A stretch of DNA of 39,808 bases from the NCBI GenBank assembly GCA_023091735.1, contig JALKBU010000441.1, forward strand, positions 1-39,808. The letters run 5' to 3'. Below the pieces are notes generated by a model, which did not search any database, was not told the DNA's origin, and saw only the letters and a program-made list of their open reading frames with translations. Shown here one piece after another: positions 10,439 through 20,419 of the stretch; position 1 is the first letter of the stretch, and each line of letters starts with the position of its first letter. This stretch comes from Trichomonas tenax (lineage: Eukaryota > Parabasalia > Trichomonadida > Trichomonadidae). The position numbers and the translations under genes were made by a program.

Positions 10439-11924
10439 ATGATTGATAAACTTAAATTTGATCTTGTTCAAAAACTAGGATTTTGTATGATGAACTTGAA
10501 CGAAGACAATTTTGGTGAGTGCAAAGAGCTTATTACAGAGTCATTAAGAACTTTTCAAGGTGATTTTGCTATTATTTTAATTCTAATGATAAAAAGTATG
10601 ATAATACGGAGAAAAAAATTCCTTCATTTGCAGTTTATGCTGATTGATCATATATTAGATCTTCAGCCAAAATATTTTCAAAAAAATCTTTACAATCAGA
10701 GATTCTTCAATCATATTTGCATAAAAAATACGGAATTCTCAAGGACTGCGATCGATATAGATACTTATCAATTAAAGAAGTCATGAATATTTATCCAAAG
10801 GACAACATCATTTATTATATAATAATGATCATTTTAAGTTATCTGTAATTGATGACTTAGATATTGATCAAGAGATTGATTCACAGAAATTAATTGATCA
10901 TTCAGCAGCGTTTGGTTCAATAAAATGTTTCCAATTTCTGGTCGCAAAAAATACTAAAATAGATCAAATCACTCTTGAAAATGCTTTTATAAGTGGAAAT
11001 AAAGAAATTATAAATTATTGCATTAACAGATCAAATCTAAGCTACAATGACAATTGTATGAAAAATGCAATTGCATTCCATCACAATGATATCGCTATCA
11101 GGTTAAATCAAAATTTTGATATCAAATATTCATTATTCACTTGTCAAAAGTTCCTCAACATCACTCTATTTAAGTATATTCTTGATGAAAATGGTCCTGA
11201 TTATAGAGATATGAATGAATATTTATCATCATTCGTGATATATTTTGCTCCTATATTTGGACTTGATAAAGAAATAAAAGATGAACACAAAATAATCGAA
11301 ATGGCGATAACATATGATCATTTAGATTATGTTAAAAACTTTAGTGTCGATTTAAAGTATCATTATCCAGGACAGCTCAATTTATTACACATATGTGCAC
11401 TATATGATTCAGTCGATAGCTTAAATTATTTCCTCCCAAGGATGAAAGAATATATAGAAGAAAAGGATGAAGAAGGACGTACACCATTATTTCTTGCAGC
11501 AATTTTTGAATCTACTCATGTTATAATATCTTTGATTGAACACGGTGCTGAATATATTAATTTAAAACCTCATCGGTTTAAGTTTTTGACGATTTGCGCA
11601 ACTAAAGGTCTTATAGATGTTGTTAAATATTTGATCGAAAAGGGCGCTAATTTCGACATCAATGAAGATTATTATGGAATCAGTATATTTGAACTTACAG
11701 TTTTAAAAAATCAACCAGAAGTCGCTGATATTTTAGCCAAAAGTGGGATTTATAAATTAACACCAACGATTATTTTAAATGCGTATCGATCCAAATTATT
11801 CAACATGATCCAGTTCTTTGTCTATCATTCAGTATTTGATGCGGTTTACCAAGCGAGCTTAAAAACCACAGAAGAATGCGAATATTACATTCTTAAAATA
11901 TATAAAGATCATCAAAATCAATAG
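10439..11924 (+). pseudogene. DUF3447/ankyrin-repeat protein, frameshifted
   Basis: The coding signal runs from ATG 10439 to a stop at 11922-11924 but needs three frames. The first frame covers the N-terminal helical part to about 10670-10690. A second carries SYLHKKYGILKDCDRYRYLS up to about 10820. The third, from HFKLSVIDD onward, is open to the end. The pattern FQFLVAKNTKIDQITLENAF..GNKEIINYC is typical of the DUF3447 domain, and ankyrin repeats follow (EEGRTPLFLAAIFESTHVIISLIEHGA; LTICATKGLIDVVKYLIEKGA). This architecture belongs to a large Trichomonas family of unknown role, probably protein-protein interaction. The two shifts would truncate any product after about 120 residues. The 288-residue open part (from ATG 11058) could be translated alone but has no initiator of its own. 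Sequencing error cannot be excluded. Confidence 0.75.
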
Positions 11925-12925
11925 ATTTAATTTAATGCTTTATGTTTACTCAATTCGGAATCCTTCAAAAGTAAATTATAAGATAGAATAACACGTCTTA
12001 AAACTCTGGATTCTGTTCAAAGACACTCTTTTAAGTCTGCATCCCGATAAATTTGACACCTCTCAATTTCCCTCAGGTTATTGGTAAAAGTGGGTAAAGA
12101 AAAAGAAGTTTTATCATTTCTATTGACGTATAATATATCATTTAGGTATTATCGATCATGTCTGTAATAAAGAACTTTTCGTAAATGTTGAAAATTCTTG
12201 ATTTTTTGATATTTTCAAGAAAAATATAAAAATTTTCTACAAAATATATTTTTCGAATAAAGAAATAAGGATGCTAAAATAGTTACTTTTTGCATAAAAA
12301 GCGCATTTTCCCGGCTCTTCGCGCCTCGCTATCGCTCGGCACTTGGACTTTTGGACTGGGCGTAGCCCCTCACAGCCCCTCCCCAATAAGTTAAAATTAA
12401 TAAAATAAAAGTAATTTTATAAATTAAAAATTAAGTGCATTTAATATAACAGGGCTGCGTGTGCTTAAAAGTATCTTGCTTTTTTGTGGCCTTCAAAAAT
12501 TGTGTTTTACAGGAGAAGCAAAGTGGACTAGGAATGAAATTTAGCTTTCAAGATGGAAATATAGAGATTTATTTCCGAAACTAAGTTAAAAGCGGCATTT
12601 ATAATAGAACCATGTTATGCCAGACGGTTTCGAGGAACTGAAAATTGAATGTATAACCGTTTTGCGTATAGTCAATTTATATGCACGTAAGAAAATATTA
12701 TATGAGAAAATATTTTGAACACGCATAACGAATCCAATAGAACAATAATATATAGAGAATTTAAAGTGCTTAGTTTTTTATTTCTTGCGTACGAGTTTGC
12801 ATATGTCCGATGCATATAAACTTTTTTACCCGCATTGAGATTTTACATATCCTTAGCATCCTTATAAAGAAAAGATAGATTTAGATTAAAAATAACAAAC
12901 AGATTTATTACAAACATGTGGTGAA
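11925..12925. other. Intergenic region with a GC-rich island
   Basis: No coding region is seen. The stretch is AT-rich except for about 90 bases (12297-12390) with CGCG/GCTCG-type sequence, described separately. It lies between the 3' ends of two convergent genes. Confidence 0.6.
12297..12390. other. GC-rich island in AT-rich spacer
   Basis: The segment includes GGCTCTTCGCGCCTCGCTAT, then TTGGACTTTTGGACTGGGCG and CCCCTCACAGCCCCTCCCC. Its GC content is visibly far above the flanks. No open frame, tRNA fold or rRNA match is recognised. It may be the remnant of a repeat or of foreign DNA. Confidence 0.55.
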
Positions 12926-14071
12926 TTACTTATTATCAAGTTCTTTGAGACTTGTTTTGATGACTTCAATTACAGAAATAAGGGAATTCCTCTTCTGTAG
13001 GAATTTAAGTTCATTTGCTTTCATGTTTTCTTCTTCGTTACGAATATCTTTAGATAGCTGTGCATTCTCTGCTTCATTTGACTTTAATTTAGCAATGTGA
13101 TCTTCTAATATCTTCTGCTTCTCGAGATATTGAGCTTTCTTTAGTTGCACATCAATTGAGTTTTTTTCATCTTCTTCTTTCTCAACAGAGTTTAATTTCT
13201 CGACAATTCCAGCTTTGGCACACTGCAACTTTTCTTCCAATCCTTTGGTTTCATCCTCTTCTGCGCAGAAAGCGTCATAATGCGATTTAAATATGTTTTT
13301 CCATTTTTGAACTTTTTCTTTTCCTTTTTTGAGTTTTTCTGTTAAAGCAGCTTTAAGATCATCCTTTTGATTCATTTCTGCTTCAATATCAATGTTTTTT
13401 TGTATCAAGGCTTTTTCATCTTTAATTAAATCATCAATTAATCTGTCTTTTTCAGCTATTTTGTTATTGAGTTCATCAATAAGATCGTCTCTAGTCGAAA
13501 GATCAACATTAAAGTCTCCGATGCCTTCTATTTCACTGATTTTCTGCTTAATTTCATCAATCTTGTTTTGAAGTTTGTTTATCTCTTCATTGTAATATTT
13601 CTCTTTGTCTACAATGTATTGCTGCAATTGCTCGGACTCCTTTATATCTTCTTCTGTCGGTTCGAACTGCTTTGCTTGTTTTGTTAATTGAACAATTCGA
13701 AAAGATAATTGATCGAATTTGTCTTGTAGAGATTTTCGCTTCTTGTGATTTGCCGTTATCCTGACTACAGTTTCACGCATTAAATCTTTGTATTTTGTTA
13801 ATTCTTCGTTCTGATTGTCGATTTCTTCTTCGGTAAATGAGATACGTTCATGTAATGTATCGATTTGTGTCTGCATGATCTTGTAATTTGAGTCTTTTGA
13901 CTTTAAATATGCAAGTCTCAGTTGAGAATCTTCAATTAGTTTTTCTATTTTGTTATTATTCTGCTCTAGAGCTAAAATTTCTGCTTTAATCTTATTATTT
14001 TCGTTTTTTGTGCCCTGTATAGCTATCAAAAGTTTCTCATTTAAATTATTTCTCATGACATTGTTCTTCAT
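12926..14071 (-). CDS. Coiled-coil protein
   Basis: A 381-residue, highly charged protein made almost entirely of heptad-like stretches rich in Glu, Lys, Gln, Leu and Ile (for example KIEKLIEDSQLRLAYLKSKD and LIDELNNKIAEKDRLIDDLI). Only one Trp pair region (KVQKWKNIFKSHYDAF, about residues 265-280) and a Pro-containing hinge (FEPTEEDIKE) interrupt it. No enzymatic domain, signal peptide or membrane segment is seen. Coiled-coil proteins of this type are often cytoskeletal or Golgi/vesicle tethers, but nothing here decides which. The ATG at 14071 is preceded by AAACGTGCACA. No TCA initiator is seen close by. It diverges from the helical-repeat gene at 14498. Confidence 0.75.
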   Translation of the reverse strand: MKNNVMRNNLNEKLLIAIQGTKNENNKIKAEILALEQNNNKIEKLIEDSQLRLAYLKSKDSNYKIMQTQIDTLHERISFTEEEIDNQNEELTKYKDLMRETVVRITANHKKRKSLQDKFDQLSFRIVQLTKQAKQFEPTEEDIKESEQLQQYIVDKEKYYNEEINKLQNKIDEIKQKISEIEGIGDFNVDLSTRDDLIDELNNKIAEKDRLIDDLIKDEKALIQKNIDIEAEMNQKDDLKAALTEKLKKGKEKVQKWKNIFKSHYDAFCAEEDETKGLEEKLQCAKAGIVEKLNSVEKEEDEKNSIDVQLKKAQYLEKQKILEDHIAKLKSNEAENAQLSKDIRNEEENMKANELKFLQKRNSLISVIEVIKTSLKELDNK

Positions 14072-14487
14072 TGTGCACGTTTAAAATTTCTCCAAATTTC
14101 TCATTTTATTTGATATATAAATACTATATTACGTATCATTATATTTTCATTTACCAAAATATCATTTTGCAGTTTTAGATTTCGAAAATAAACACATTTT
14201 TCTTTAATATTTTAACCATAATCATATCTTTTTATGGATTGATTAAATATATAAGAATATAAAAAAATTGTTGCGTATAACAAAATTTTTAAGAAGGTAG
14301 CTCATATTTTCTTAAATAAATATTCAAAACTATAAAGCCAAAGATTGAATTTACGTTCTCAGAGGATAATTGAGTCCAGAAAATTTGTATATCATTTTTA
14401 AGAGATAAAATTATGTTATTACTATATTTCGAATAAAATCACGATATAAAATTTTACATCAAAATTTTCAAATGAATATGATTTTTA
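14072..14487. other. Divergent intergenic region
   Basis: About 415 AT-rich bases separate two divergently transcribed genes, so it should carry both promoters. Apart from the initiator at 14488 I see no distinct motif or repeat. Confidence 0.5.
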
Positions 14488-14492
14488 TCATA
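14488..14492 (+). promoter_or_regulatory. Initiator-like element of the helical-repeat gene
   Basis: TCATA with +1 at A14490 lies 8 bases before ATG 14498 and fits the trichomonad initiator. It supports the first ATG over the internal Met at 14549. Confidence 0.5.
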
Positions 14493-14497
14493 CATAG

Positions 14498-16108
14498 ATG
14501 CCAAATATAATAACGAAGCCAAAAAACGGTTATTATAATTTTATTGTAATGATTCCTGCCCTCAGCGGGCGGGTTTGTGAGTGGTGGAACGGTTTGGTTG
14601 GGTGGAGCAAAGTTTACGAAGGAATGCTCAATGATCCGCCGCCAAATGAATCGATAGTGTTTGCATTTTCGCAGATTTCTCCACCTTTCGTTTTCGTCAC
14701 GCAATGCACAAAAAACAATAGTGAGGCGTGGGTGATGATAAGAAATATTATCATTTCGCTGCTGCCTGACAAACAGATACCTGAAATCGATCCATTTAAC
14801 CTTTTTTTGAACTATTTATTCGAAATCAAGGATATGATCGCAATAGACACAGAGCAGAAAGTGATAAAAATACTCGAAAATTACATAAATCTTAGAAATC
14901 CAATGTTTTTACTTTGGTCATTCCCAGAATCGATAAACAACCTACATATATACTTCGGAGCGCTTTCAACCATGATAAAAGAGCAAATTCCGTTCATGAA
15001 GAAGTATCTTTTCGGTGCAGGTTACGCAGATCAGTTTTTCGACAGATTTTTACCGTTAATTGACTCCCAAAACACCGAAATTGCACTTTCCGTCATCGAT
15101 TTATTATGTTCTCTCATAAGTGAGAAAATTTACTCGTTTGCAAATCTTAATGATATCGTTAATCAGTTTTTGGAGCAACTTTGGCAAGCGATCAAATCAC
15201 CATTCATGTCTGTATCAGTTTCTGCGTTTCGTGCCGTTATTTTTATGTTGAATTTAGGCAAAGATTGCTTTAATTCAGCTGATTATTTGCAAACTATCAA
15301 CAACTTGCTGAAAATTACATCATACATACCGTACTTGAAGTCGCAGACATGTGCATACCTCGTTAAGATTGATATTCCTCGTTTTTCTTATTTAGCTCTC
15401 GTTAGACAATTATTATACATAGAAACTACCACAATAGAGAATTTTGAGATTGCAGACATGCTTGCCACATCGGGTGTGTTCAAGAAATACCAACCATTGA
15501 TGCAAATTCTCATAACAATTGCAATTCAAGATTCAATTTGGACAAAATCAGCTGTGAGTGTTTTAACGACTATTCTGAATCAGCATTTATGTGCATCAGA
15601 CACCCAATGGTTTCTCAATGCGATAAGGAACTTATACACTTATGTTGGGTCCGTTTATGGATCAAAAGGAAGCGCCGAGCAATGCGACATCATTCTTGAT
15701 TGCATGAACTTTCTCGCGAACTCTAAAATAGATTGGGTTGTTAAAGTTGTCGCGAAATACTATACAACGCTCGTTGTTACTAAGACTATTAAGAAACTTT
15801 GTCCTGATATACAAATGGACAAAAATGTTGATTACACACTCATCAGAGATATCGAAATTGCATCGCAGAGACCAAATCTTAGAACTATCATAAATCCTAT
15901 ATTAGACCTCACTGTTCTTCCTGAGCAAATCGAAAGATCAAAGAGTACTCTATCAACAGCCAGTAAATCATCAAGAACACCACGACCGCAGATTGCTAAG
16001 CCTCCAAATAAGCAAGTGCCGAAGAAATCATCAGGAAATGTATTTAAATCTACAATCAAGACCGCATTACCACGTTCTAGATCATTTCCGTTGAAGCAAA
16101 GATTATGA
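14498..16108 (+). CDS. Alpha-helical (ARM/HEAT-like) repeat protein
   Basis: A 536-residue protein that I do not recognise as a named family. The middle (about residues 70-450) is a run of amphipathic helix pairs with Leu/Ile spacing (DQFFDRFLPLIDSQNTEIAL; SVIDLLCSLISEKIY), suggesting an armadillo or HEAT solenoid. The C-terminal ~65 residues are a different, disordered, basic Ser/Pro/Lys/Arg-rich tail (SKSSRTPRPQIAKPPNKQ; ALPRSRSFPLKQRL), which resembles microtubule-binding or phospho-regulated tails. CLASP/TOG-like or other adaptor roles are possible but not shown. The N-terminal ALSGRVCEWWNGLVGW segment lies in an unusually G-rich stretch. The start at 14498 is chosen because an initiator element sits 8 bases upstream. 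The neighbours are a divergent coiled-coil gene and a convergent pseudogene. Confidence 0.75.
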   Translation: MPNIITKPKNGYYNFIVMIPALSGRVCEWWNGLVGWSKVYEGMLNDPPPNESIVFAFSQISPPFVFVTQCTKNNSEAWVMIRNIIISLLPDKQIPEIDPFNLFLNYLFEIKDMIAIDTEQKVIKILENYINLRNPMFLLWSFPESINNLHIYFGALSTMIKEQIPFMKKYLFGAGYADQFFDRFLPLIDSQNTEIALSVIDLLCSLISEKIYSFANLNDIVNQFLEQLWQAIKSPFMSVSVSAFRAVIFMLNLGKDCFNSADYLQTINNLLKITSYIPYLKSQTCAYLVKIDIPRFSYLALVRQLLYIETTTIENFEIADMLATSGVFKKYQPLMQILITIAIQDSIWTKSAVSVLTTILNQHLCASDTQWFLNAIRNLYTYVGSVYGSKGSAEQCDIILDCMNFLANSKIDWVVKVVAKYYTTLVVTKTIKKLCPDIQMDKNVDYTLIRDIEIASQRPNLRTIINPILDLTVLPEQIERSKSTLSTASKSSRTPRPQIAKPPNKQVPKKSSGNVFKSTIKTALPRSRSFPLKQRL

Positions 16109-16208
16109 ATTTTTATTTGTTTTGTAATATTATGTTATTTTTATACTAGAATAAAATGTTTGTTTATGTTTGTTTCGAAACGAAATATTCTCTACATTAT
16201 GCTTTTTT

Positions 16209-17305
16209 TTAATCGCAAAAAAGAGATTCTATGTTACAATTGATATGAAATATCAAACTGCATTTCAATAATGAATAAATATTTGGTGATAAATTAATAC
16301 AAGTAACATGAATTGGAAGCGAATATTCAGCATTTAATGAAATGCGAAACATTTCATTTCCTATCCAAATTCCTGGTGAATGAATGACATCAATCATCAT
16401 AAACGAACTTGATTCAGTAAACGCATAGTTTTTGGTTATTGGATTTTGATAAAAGTTATCATATACGGTCATCTGTGATGGAATCTCAGCTCCTTTTGTT
16501 AAAGCAAGGCTTGAACCACCACCAGAGCCTCCTGAATTAGAATATGATGCAAATCCTCCAACACCTGAAAATTCAGCTATTGCATTAGATATCAGAGTTA
16601 AACATTGCGGATGTGCAGATTAGCCTTCTCTTATGGCTTCCCCATTTCCATATGTGAAGAAGTGAGAGGAATTTGATTCAAAATTTGGATAATATTTTCT
16701 TCCAATTCAAAAATTTTGAGCTGATATTCTCCCTCCTGCTCCACCATTTCCTTCATTATTAGTTTGGTCAAAATCATCTGACCAACCTCCACCACTGGCA
16801 ACAAGGATGGAATGGAAGATGTCGTCTTCAAGCATCATCAATGAGGTTCTACCACCACATGAGGCAACAGATGTACCTGTTCCAGAATAGTATGGTCTGG
16901 CGGGACTACCTGGAATATATACTTTTCGATCGAATGCATATCCGCTGGATGGCTTCACCTATCATTATGAATGTTTTCGTTGCCTACCTGAGATAGAGAG
17001 TGGATGAAACATAACCTCCTGGACCGGATGAATAATAAGCTGGGTTACATTTCGCATTAACACGATAAAAATCTACCTCAGTTTGATTGCATTGATAGGA
17101 TTTATGTACGAACTACAATCATTCATCGACTTAATACTATCAATAGCGACATATGCTTCAAATGTATACAGACCACGTGGTAATATTACCTCATAATCTG
17201 TACAATCGGAATTAGAGTTACATGGATAATAGAATTCATAAGTATTTTTATCTTAACATTAGGTGTTCCTTTTGTTGCATCAACAAGGCGATAAGATATC
17301 GACAT
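16209..17305 (-). pseudogene. Glycine-rich surface-type protein, multiply frameshifted
   Basis: On the minus strand ATG 17305 begins MSISYRLVDATKGTPNV. A deletion of about 4 bases relative to the copy at 29707-30831 then breaks the frame near 17240-17255. Fragments in all three frames follow the same order as in that copy: YYPCNSNSDCTDYEVILPRG, SSGPGGYVSS, GGRTSLMMLEDDIFHSILVA, GGAGGRISAQNF, SSHFFTYGNG, then an intact C-terminal 87 codons (MTVYDNFYQNPITKNYAFTE; VIHSPGIWIGNEMFRISLN). In-frame stops also occur, for example after KLR near 17080 and around 16620. The family has glycine-rich segments of the ALK/LTK-ligand-like type that are abundant in Trichomonas. Its function is unknown and probably surface or secreted. 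A stop codon (TGA) directly precedes the ATG, so this is the true N-terminus. Confidence 0.8.
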
Positions 17306-17308
17306 TCA

Positions 17309-17736
17309 TGTTTGAAAACATATATTTTATACCATTTAACAAAATGACACTTTTGATTCGAATGGGAAATTATATACACCATATAATGTAACCAGATTTA
17401 CTTTTATTTGGATTTCGCCTGCTTATTTTGAAAGGAAAATGTTTTAATGAAATTAGAGGGGGAAATAAACTTCGTTTCAAAAGGCCGGCACAACACATTT
17501 TTTTCAAGGGGGAGGGGCACCTGTTTCCATATCTTGCCTGTGATTTATTGAAACTTATTGAAAAAGAAATTAACAGGCTTCCACGAACCTTTCATTATGG
17601 ACAAATACATGATTTTTGTAGCTAATGTTGAGAGGTTTAAAAATACTTTGTTGGATCATGTATGCAAGTTATTAGGATTGGTGTAGCTTCAGGCAAAATG
17701 AAATAAAGTATCTCTAGATACAAGTATCTACGTATT
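17309..17736. other. Intergenic region
   Basis: No gene is supported. A 65-codon plus-strand frame (17428-17625) has no initiator or domain. A short G-rich run (AAGGGGGAGGGGCACC near 17508) stands out from the AT-rich background. Confidence 0.5.
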
Positions 17737-18777
17737 CTAATTCCAAAGTTGCGTAGTTTTTATTTTTTTATTTTTTTTTTTTGCTTCAAAAGTTATTTCA
17801 TCAAAACATGCATTCGATCCAGCTTCAATATATGAAGGTATATCTATATTATCAGACTTATATTTGACACTTCCATTAATGACTTTAATCGAAAGCACAT
17901 GGATATTTCTAAAATTACTATCGTTTTTCTTAATTATTCTTCTAGAAAAGTCTACATACGTCTTTGTATTAATACAAACAGATTTTGAATGTATTATTGA
18001 AAATTTTCTTGGATACTTCATTCCACCATATATGGGTTGTTTGTAAACTATTTGATCGAGCTGCCTAAAAAAGTTAGAATTTGGGTCATAATATTTACTT
18101 TCATCAACATTTTTTTTAATCTCCTGAGCAAGCTTTGTTGATACCCATTAAAGATTAATTAATTCCAAATACTTAATTAACTTGGGATTTCGCTCAACAA
18201 CTTTAAGCAATAAAACTGCAACTTGATTCTCATTTTTAACTTTCAAATTTGGAGATGTAAATATATCAATTAACAATTTAGATTCCATTCCACTGAATGC
18301 TGCAGCAAGTGTTTCAATTTTTGCCTCATGAAAGTGATCGAGCATAAATTGTTTGAGAATTTCACATATCTGATCATCATCCTGAAAGATTCCAATAAGT
18401 TTTGAATAATTTTCGAACGTAATATTATACTTGCTGAAGAATGTGAAGACATAAAATCGAAGTTCTTTGAAATCGAAAGCCACCGCAAATTGCAAAACAT
18501 CAGAAATTGTATCTTCAACGTTTTCAAACGAAATCTTCCCTATTTCGAAGAATTGTTCAATAATTTGCATGTTATCATTGTTAGTTAATTTTCCTTCAAT
18601 AGCAAAATTCTTTGTGGTTGGATCAGTTTTGTAATACGAAGAAATTTTTAATGAAAATGCTAAAACAGATGCTTTTTTAACTTTGAAGTTAGCACCACTA
18701 AATTCAATTGTACACATATCATCAGTGACGTTGTCAAGAAGTTGAGTATATATTGCTGAAACAAACTCAAACACCAT
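17737..18777 (-). pseudogene. BTB/BACK-like protein, broken
   Basis: Reading from ATG 18777, MVFEFVSAIYTQLLDNVTDD then CTIEFSGANFKVKKASVLAF and SLKISSYYKT match the layout of BTB (POZ) domain proteins, where ligand and cullin contacts are made. A helical BACK-like stretch follows to the stop after KLIKYLELINL (18148). After that TAA the frame continues with WVSTKLAQEIKKNVDESKYY, then shifts, and a second open frame (17737-18021) carries QPIYGGMKYPRKFSIIHSKS and a beta-rich C-terminus. The tail therefore appears cut by one stop codon and one frameshift. ATG 18777 is preferred to the upstream ATG at 18888 because an initiator-like TCATT lies at 18828-18824, 49 bases before it. A shorter functional BTB protein (209 residues) is an alternative reading. 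Confidence 0.55.
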
Positions 18778-20407
18778 TAATTTTTTTACAATTTGATTCT
18801 TTAAGTGCTGAAATGCATAAATTAATGAACTATAGTGTTTAAAATCACCAAAATTATAGCAAAGTATTTCATTTTTAACAAATTGCATTCTTCATTAGAA
18901 CAATCTCTTAATCTTGAGAGATTCCTATAAGTAAATAAAAAATTCTCATCAGAATATATATTAATGGAGTCAAGAAAGTTAAATTTTTTAAAGTTATAAA
19001 ATTTCCAACAATTTTTGTCACCTTTTGAAAGTCGTCAACATTAAATTTTATTGTACTCTTTACACCCACTCACTAAGATAGATTGTTATCAATAAATTGT
19101 ATCAAATTTTTCGTTGCTTTCAAATTCTCGGTTAAAATTCAGTACAGAGTGTCACAAGTATGATAAAGCAAGCAAAGATTCAGTGAATGAAGTACAATTG
19201 TTCGGTTATTGTTAAAATGTTTTTATCGAATATTGAAACATTGCAAAAACACGAGGTAGGGAACTGTAACATTACTAGACTCTGTACATATATATGTGTT
19301 CTGAGTGCGATTTCGTTCAATTCTAATGTTGATATGATGGTGAGTAGATTTTTTGCTTGTTTTCTCACGGAAATACCTCCAATAATATTCTATTCAACGA
19401 TGTTGTATAGTTATACAAGTATTTCGTTATATTTCAAGAATATTTTTGATATCCAAGAATTATATGAAATACATGACATCAGTGTTATACCATTAACAGA
19501 GCCACTAGTGTGTAAGAATGTTTTACAATGCTTCACTTCAAAACCTCAATAATTGTTGTGAATGCTTCATTAATGTAAATATCTAAATTTTCAATAACCG
19601 CTTATGCATCATCATATAAACACTCATCTGTGCTATATCTGGCAGAGTGGAAATATCGAAATAACAACTATTCAAATGATCTCAAATGATTCAACAATAT
19701 TATCAAATTCGCACTTGCATCTGCATGAACTATACTTAGTAGAAGTTGGTTTTCGAACAAAGCTTTCCAGTGGCTTCAGATTTCAAAAGAGATTTGATTT
19801 TCAACAAATATTTCAAATTGGAAATTGGAAACAACCTCAAATATGAATAGACAAAGTAAGTCTAAAGCGAGGTTTTCCAAAACCAAATAATTTTTCAAAT
19901 GAATCGATATTCACATAATCTTTCAATTTCGTGAATACAAACAAACTGACAAAGCCAAATATAGCGTAGCCACAACAGTTTCCAATGTTGACTTTCTCAA
20001 ATTAGGAAACAAAAAAATTTAACAAAAACTTTCAAATTCGCAAGTACAGACATACTCACGTAGCCAAGTAGGGAAAAGTATCAAAGTAACGATCTCCAAT
20101 TCTCTCTATTCACAAATTCAAAGCTAAATTTCAACAAATTATTCTAAATCGCAATTGCAACTATATTCATATGGAGTAGTAAAGTCCAAATTTAAAACAC
20201 CTGAAGCCAAATATCATTCCAAACAAAAGTTGCAAAAACAAAACCCATAAAATTCTTTTTCTTTTACATCCCTCAAAATATCCCCAAACATTAAAAAAGC
20301 CTTCAAAAAATAAAAAAAATAAAAATGTATCGGTTGGAAAACAGGCGTTTCTATGGCAGTAGAGCCTACATCGTCCGTGATCACTTTACATTGAAATTTT
20401 ATTCATC
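18778..20407. other. Non-coding region with 110-bp tandem repeats
   Basis: The half next to the BTB-like relic is AT-rich and featureless to me. A 121-codon plus-strand frame at 19187-19552 is open but lacks an initiator, a domain or typical codon use, so it is not called. From about 19690 a degenerate tandem repeat runs almost to the G6PD-6PGL promoter. Confidence 0.6.
19690..20238 (+). repeat. Degenerate 110-bp tandem repeat, five units
   Basis: Units begin at 19690, 19800, 19910, 20019 and 20129, a spacing of 110, 110, 109 and 110 bases. Each opens with a variant of TTCAACAAATTATTCAAATT followed by CGCAANTGCA-type sequence. About 35-45 bases later comes a GTAG..AAGT segment, then TTTCCAA-type sequence. 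The units are diverged but the register is constant. The period is not a multiple of three and stops occur, so the repeat is not coding. It ends about 170 bases before the initiator of the G6PD-6PGL gene. Confidence 0.8.
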
Positions 20408-20412
20408 TCACT
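20408..20412 (+). promoter_or_regulatory. Initiator-like element of the G6PD-6PGL gene
   Basis: TCACT with +1 at A20410 (context CTCACTTTTAGTA) lies 10 bases before ATG 20420 and fits the trichomonad initiator consensus. It is the clearest promoter element in the window. Confidence 0.7.
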
Positions 20413-20419
20413 TTTAGTA

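Noticed and set aside
18778..18888. Upstream ATG (18888) for the BTB-like gene
   Set aside because: The extra 37 residues do not resemble a BTB N-terminus, and an initiator-like TCATT lies inside this stretch, before ATG 18777.
19187..19552. 121-codon plus-strand frame before the tandem repeat
   Set aside because: No initiator element, no domain, hydrophobic low-complexity composition and an overlapping frame on the other strand; best explained by chance.
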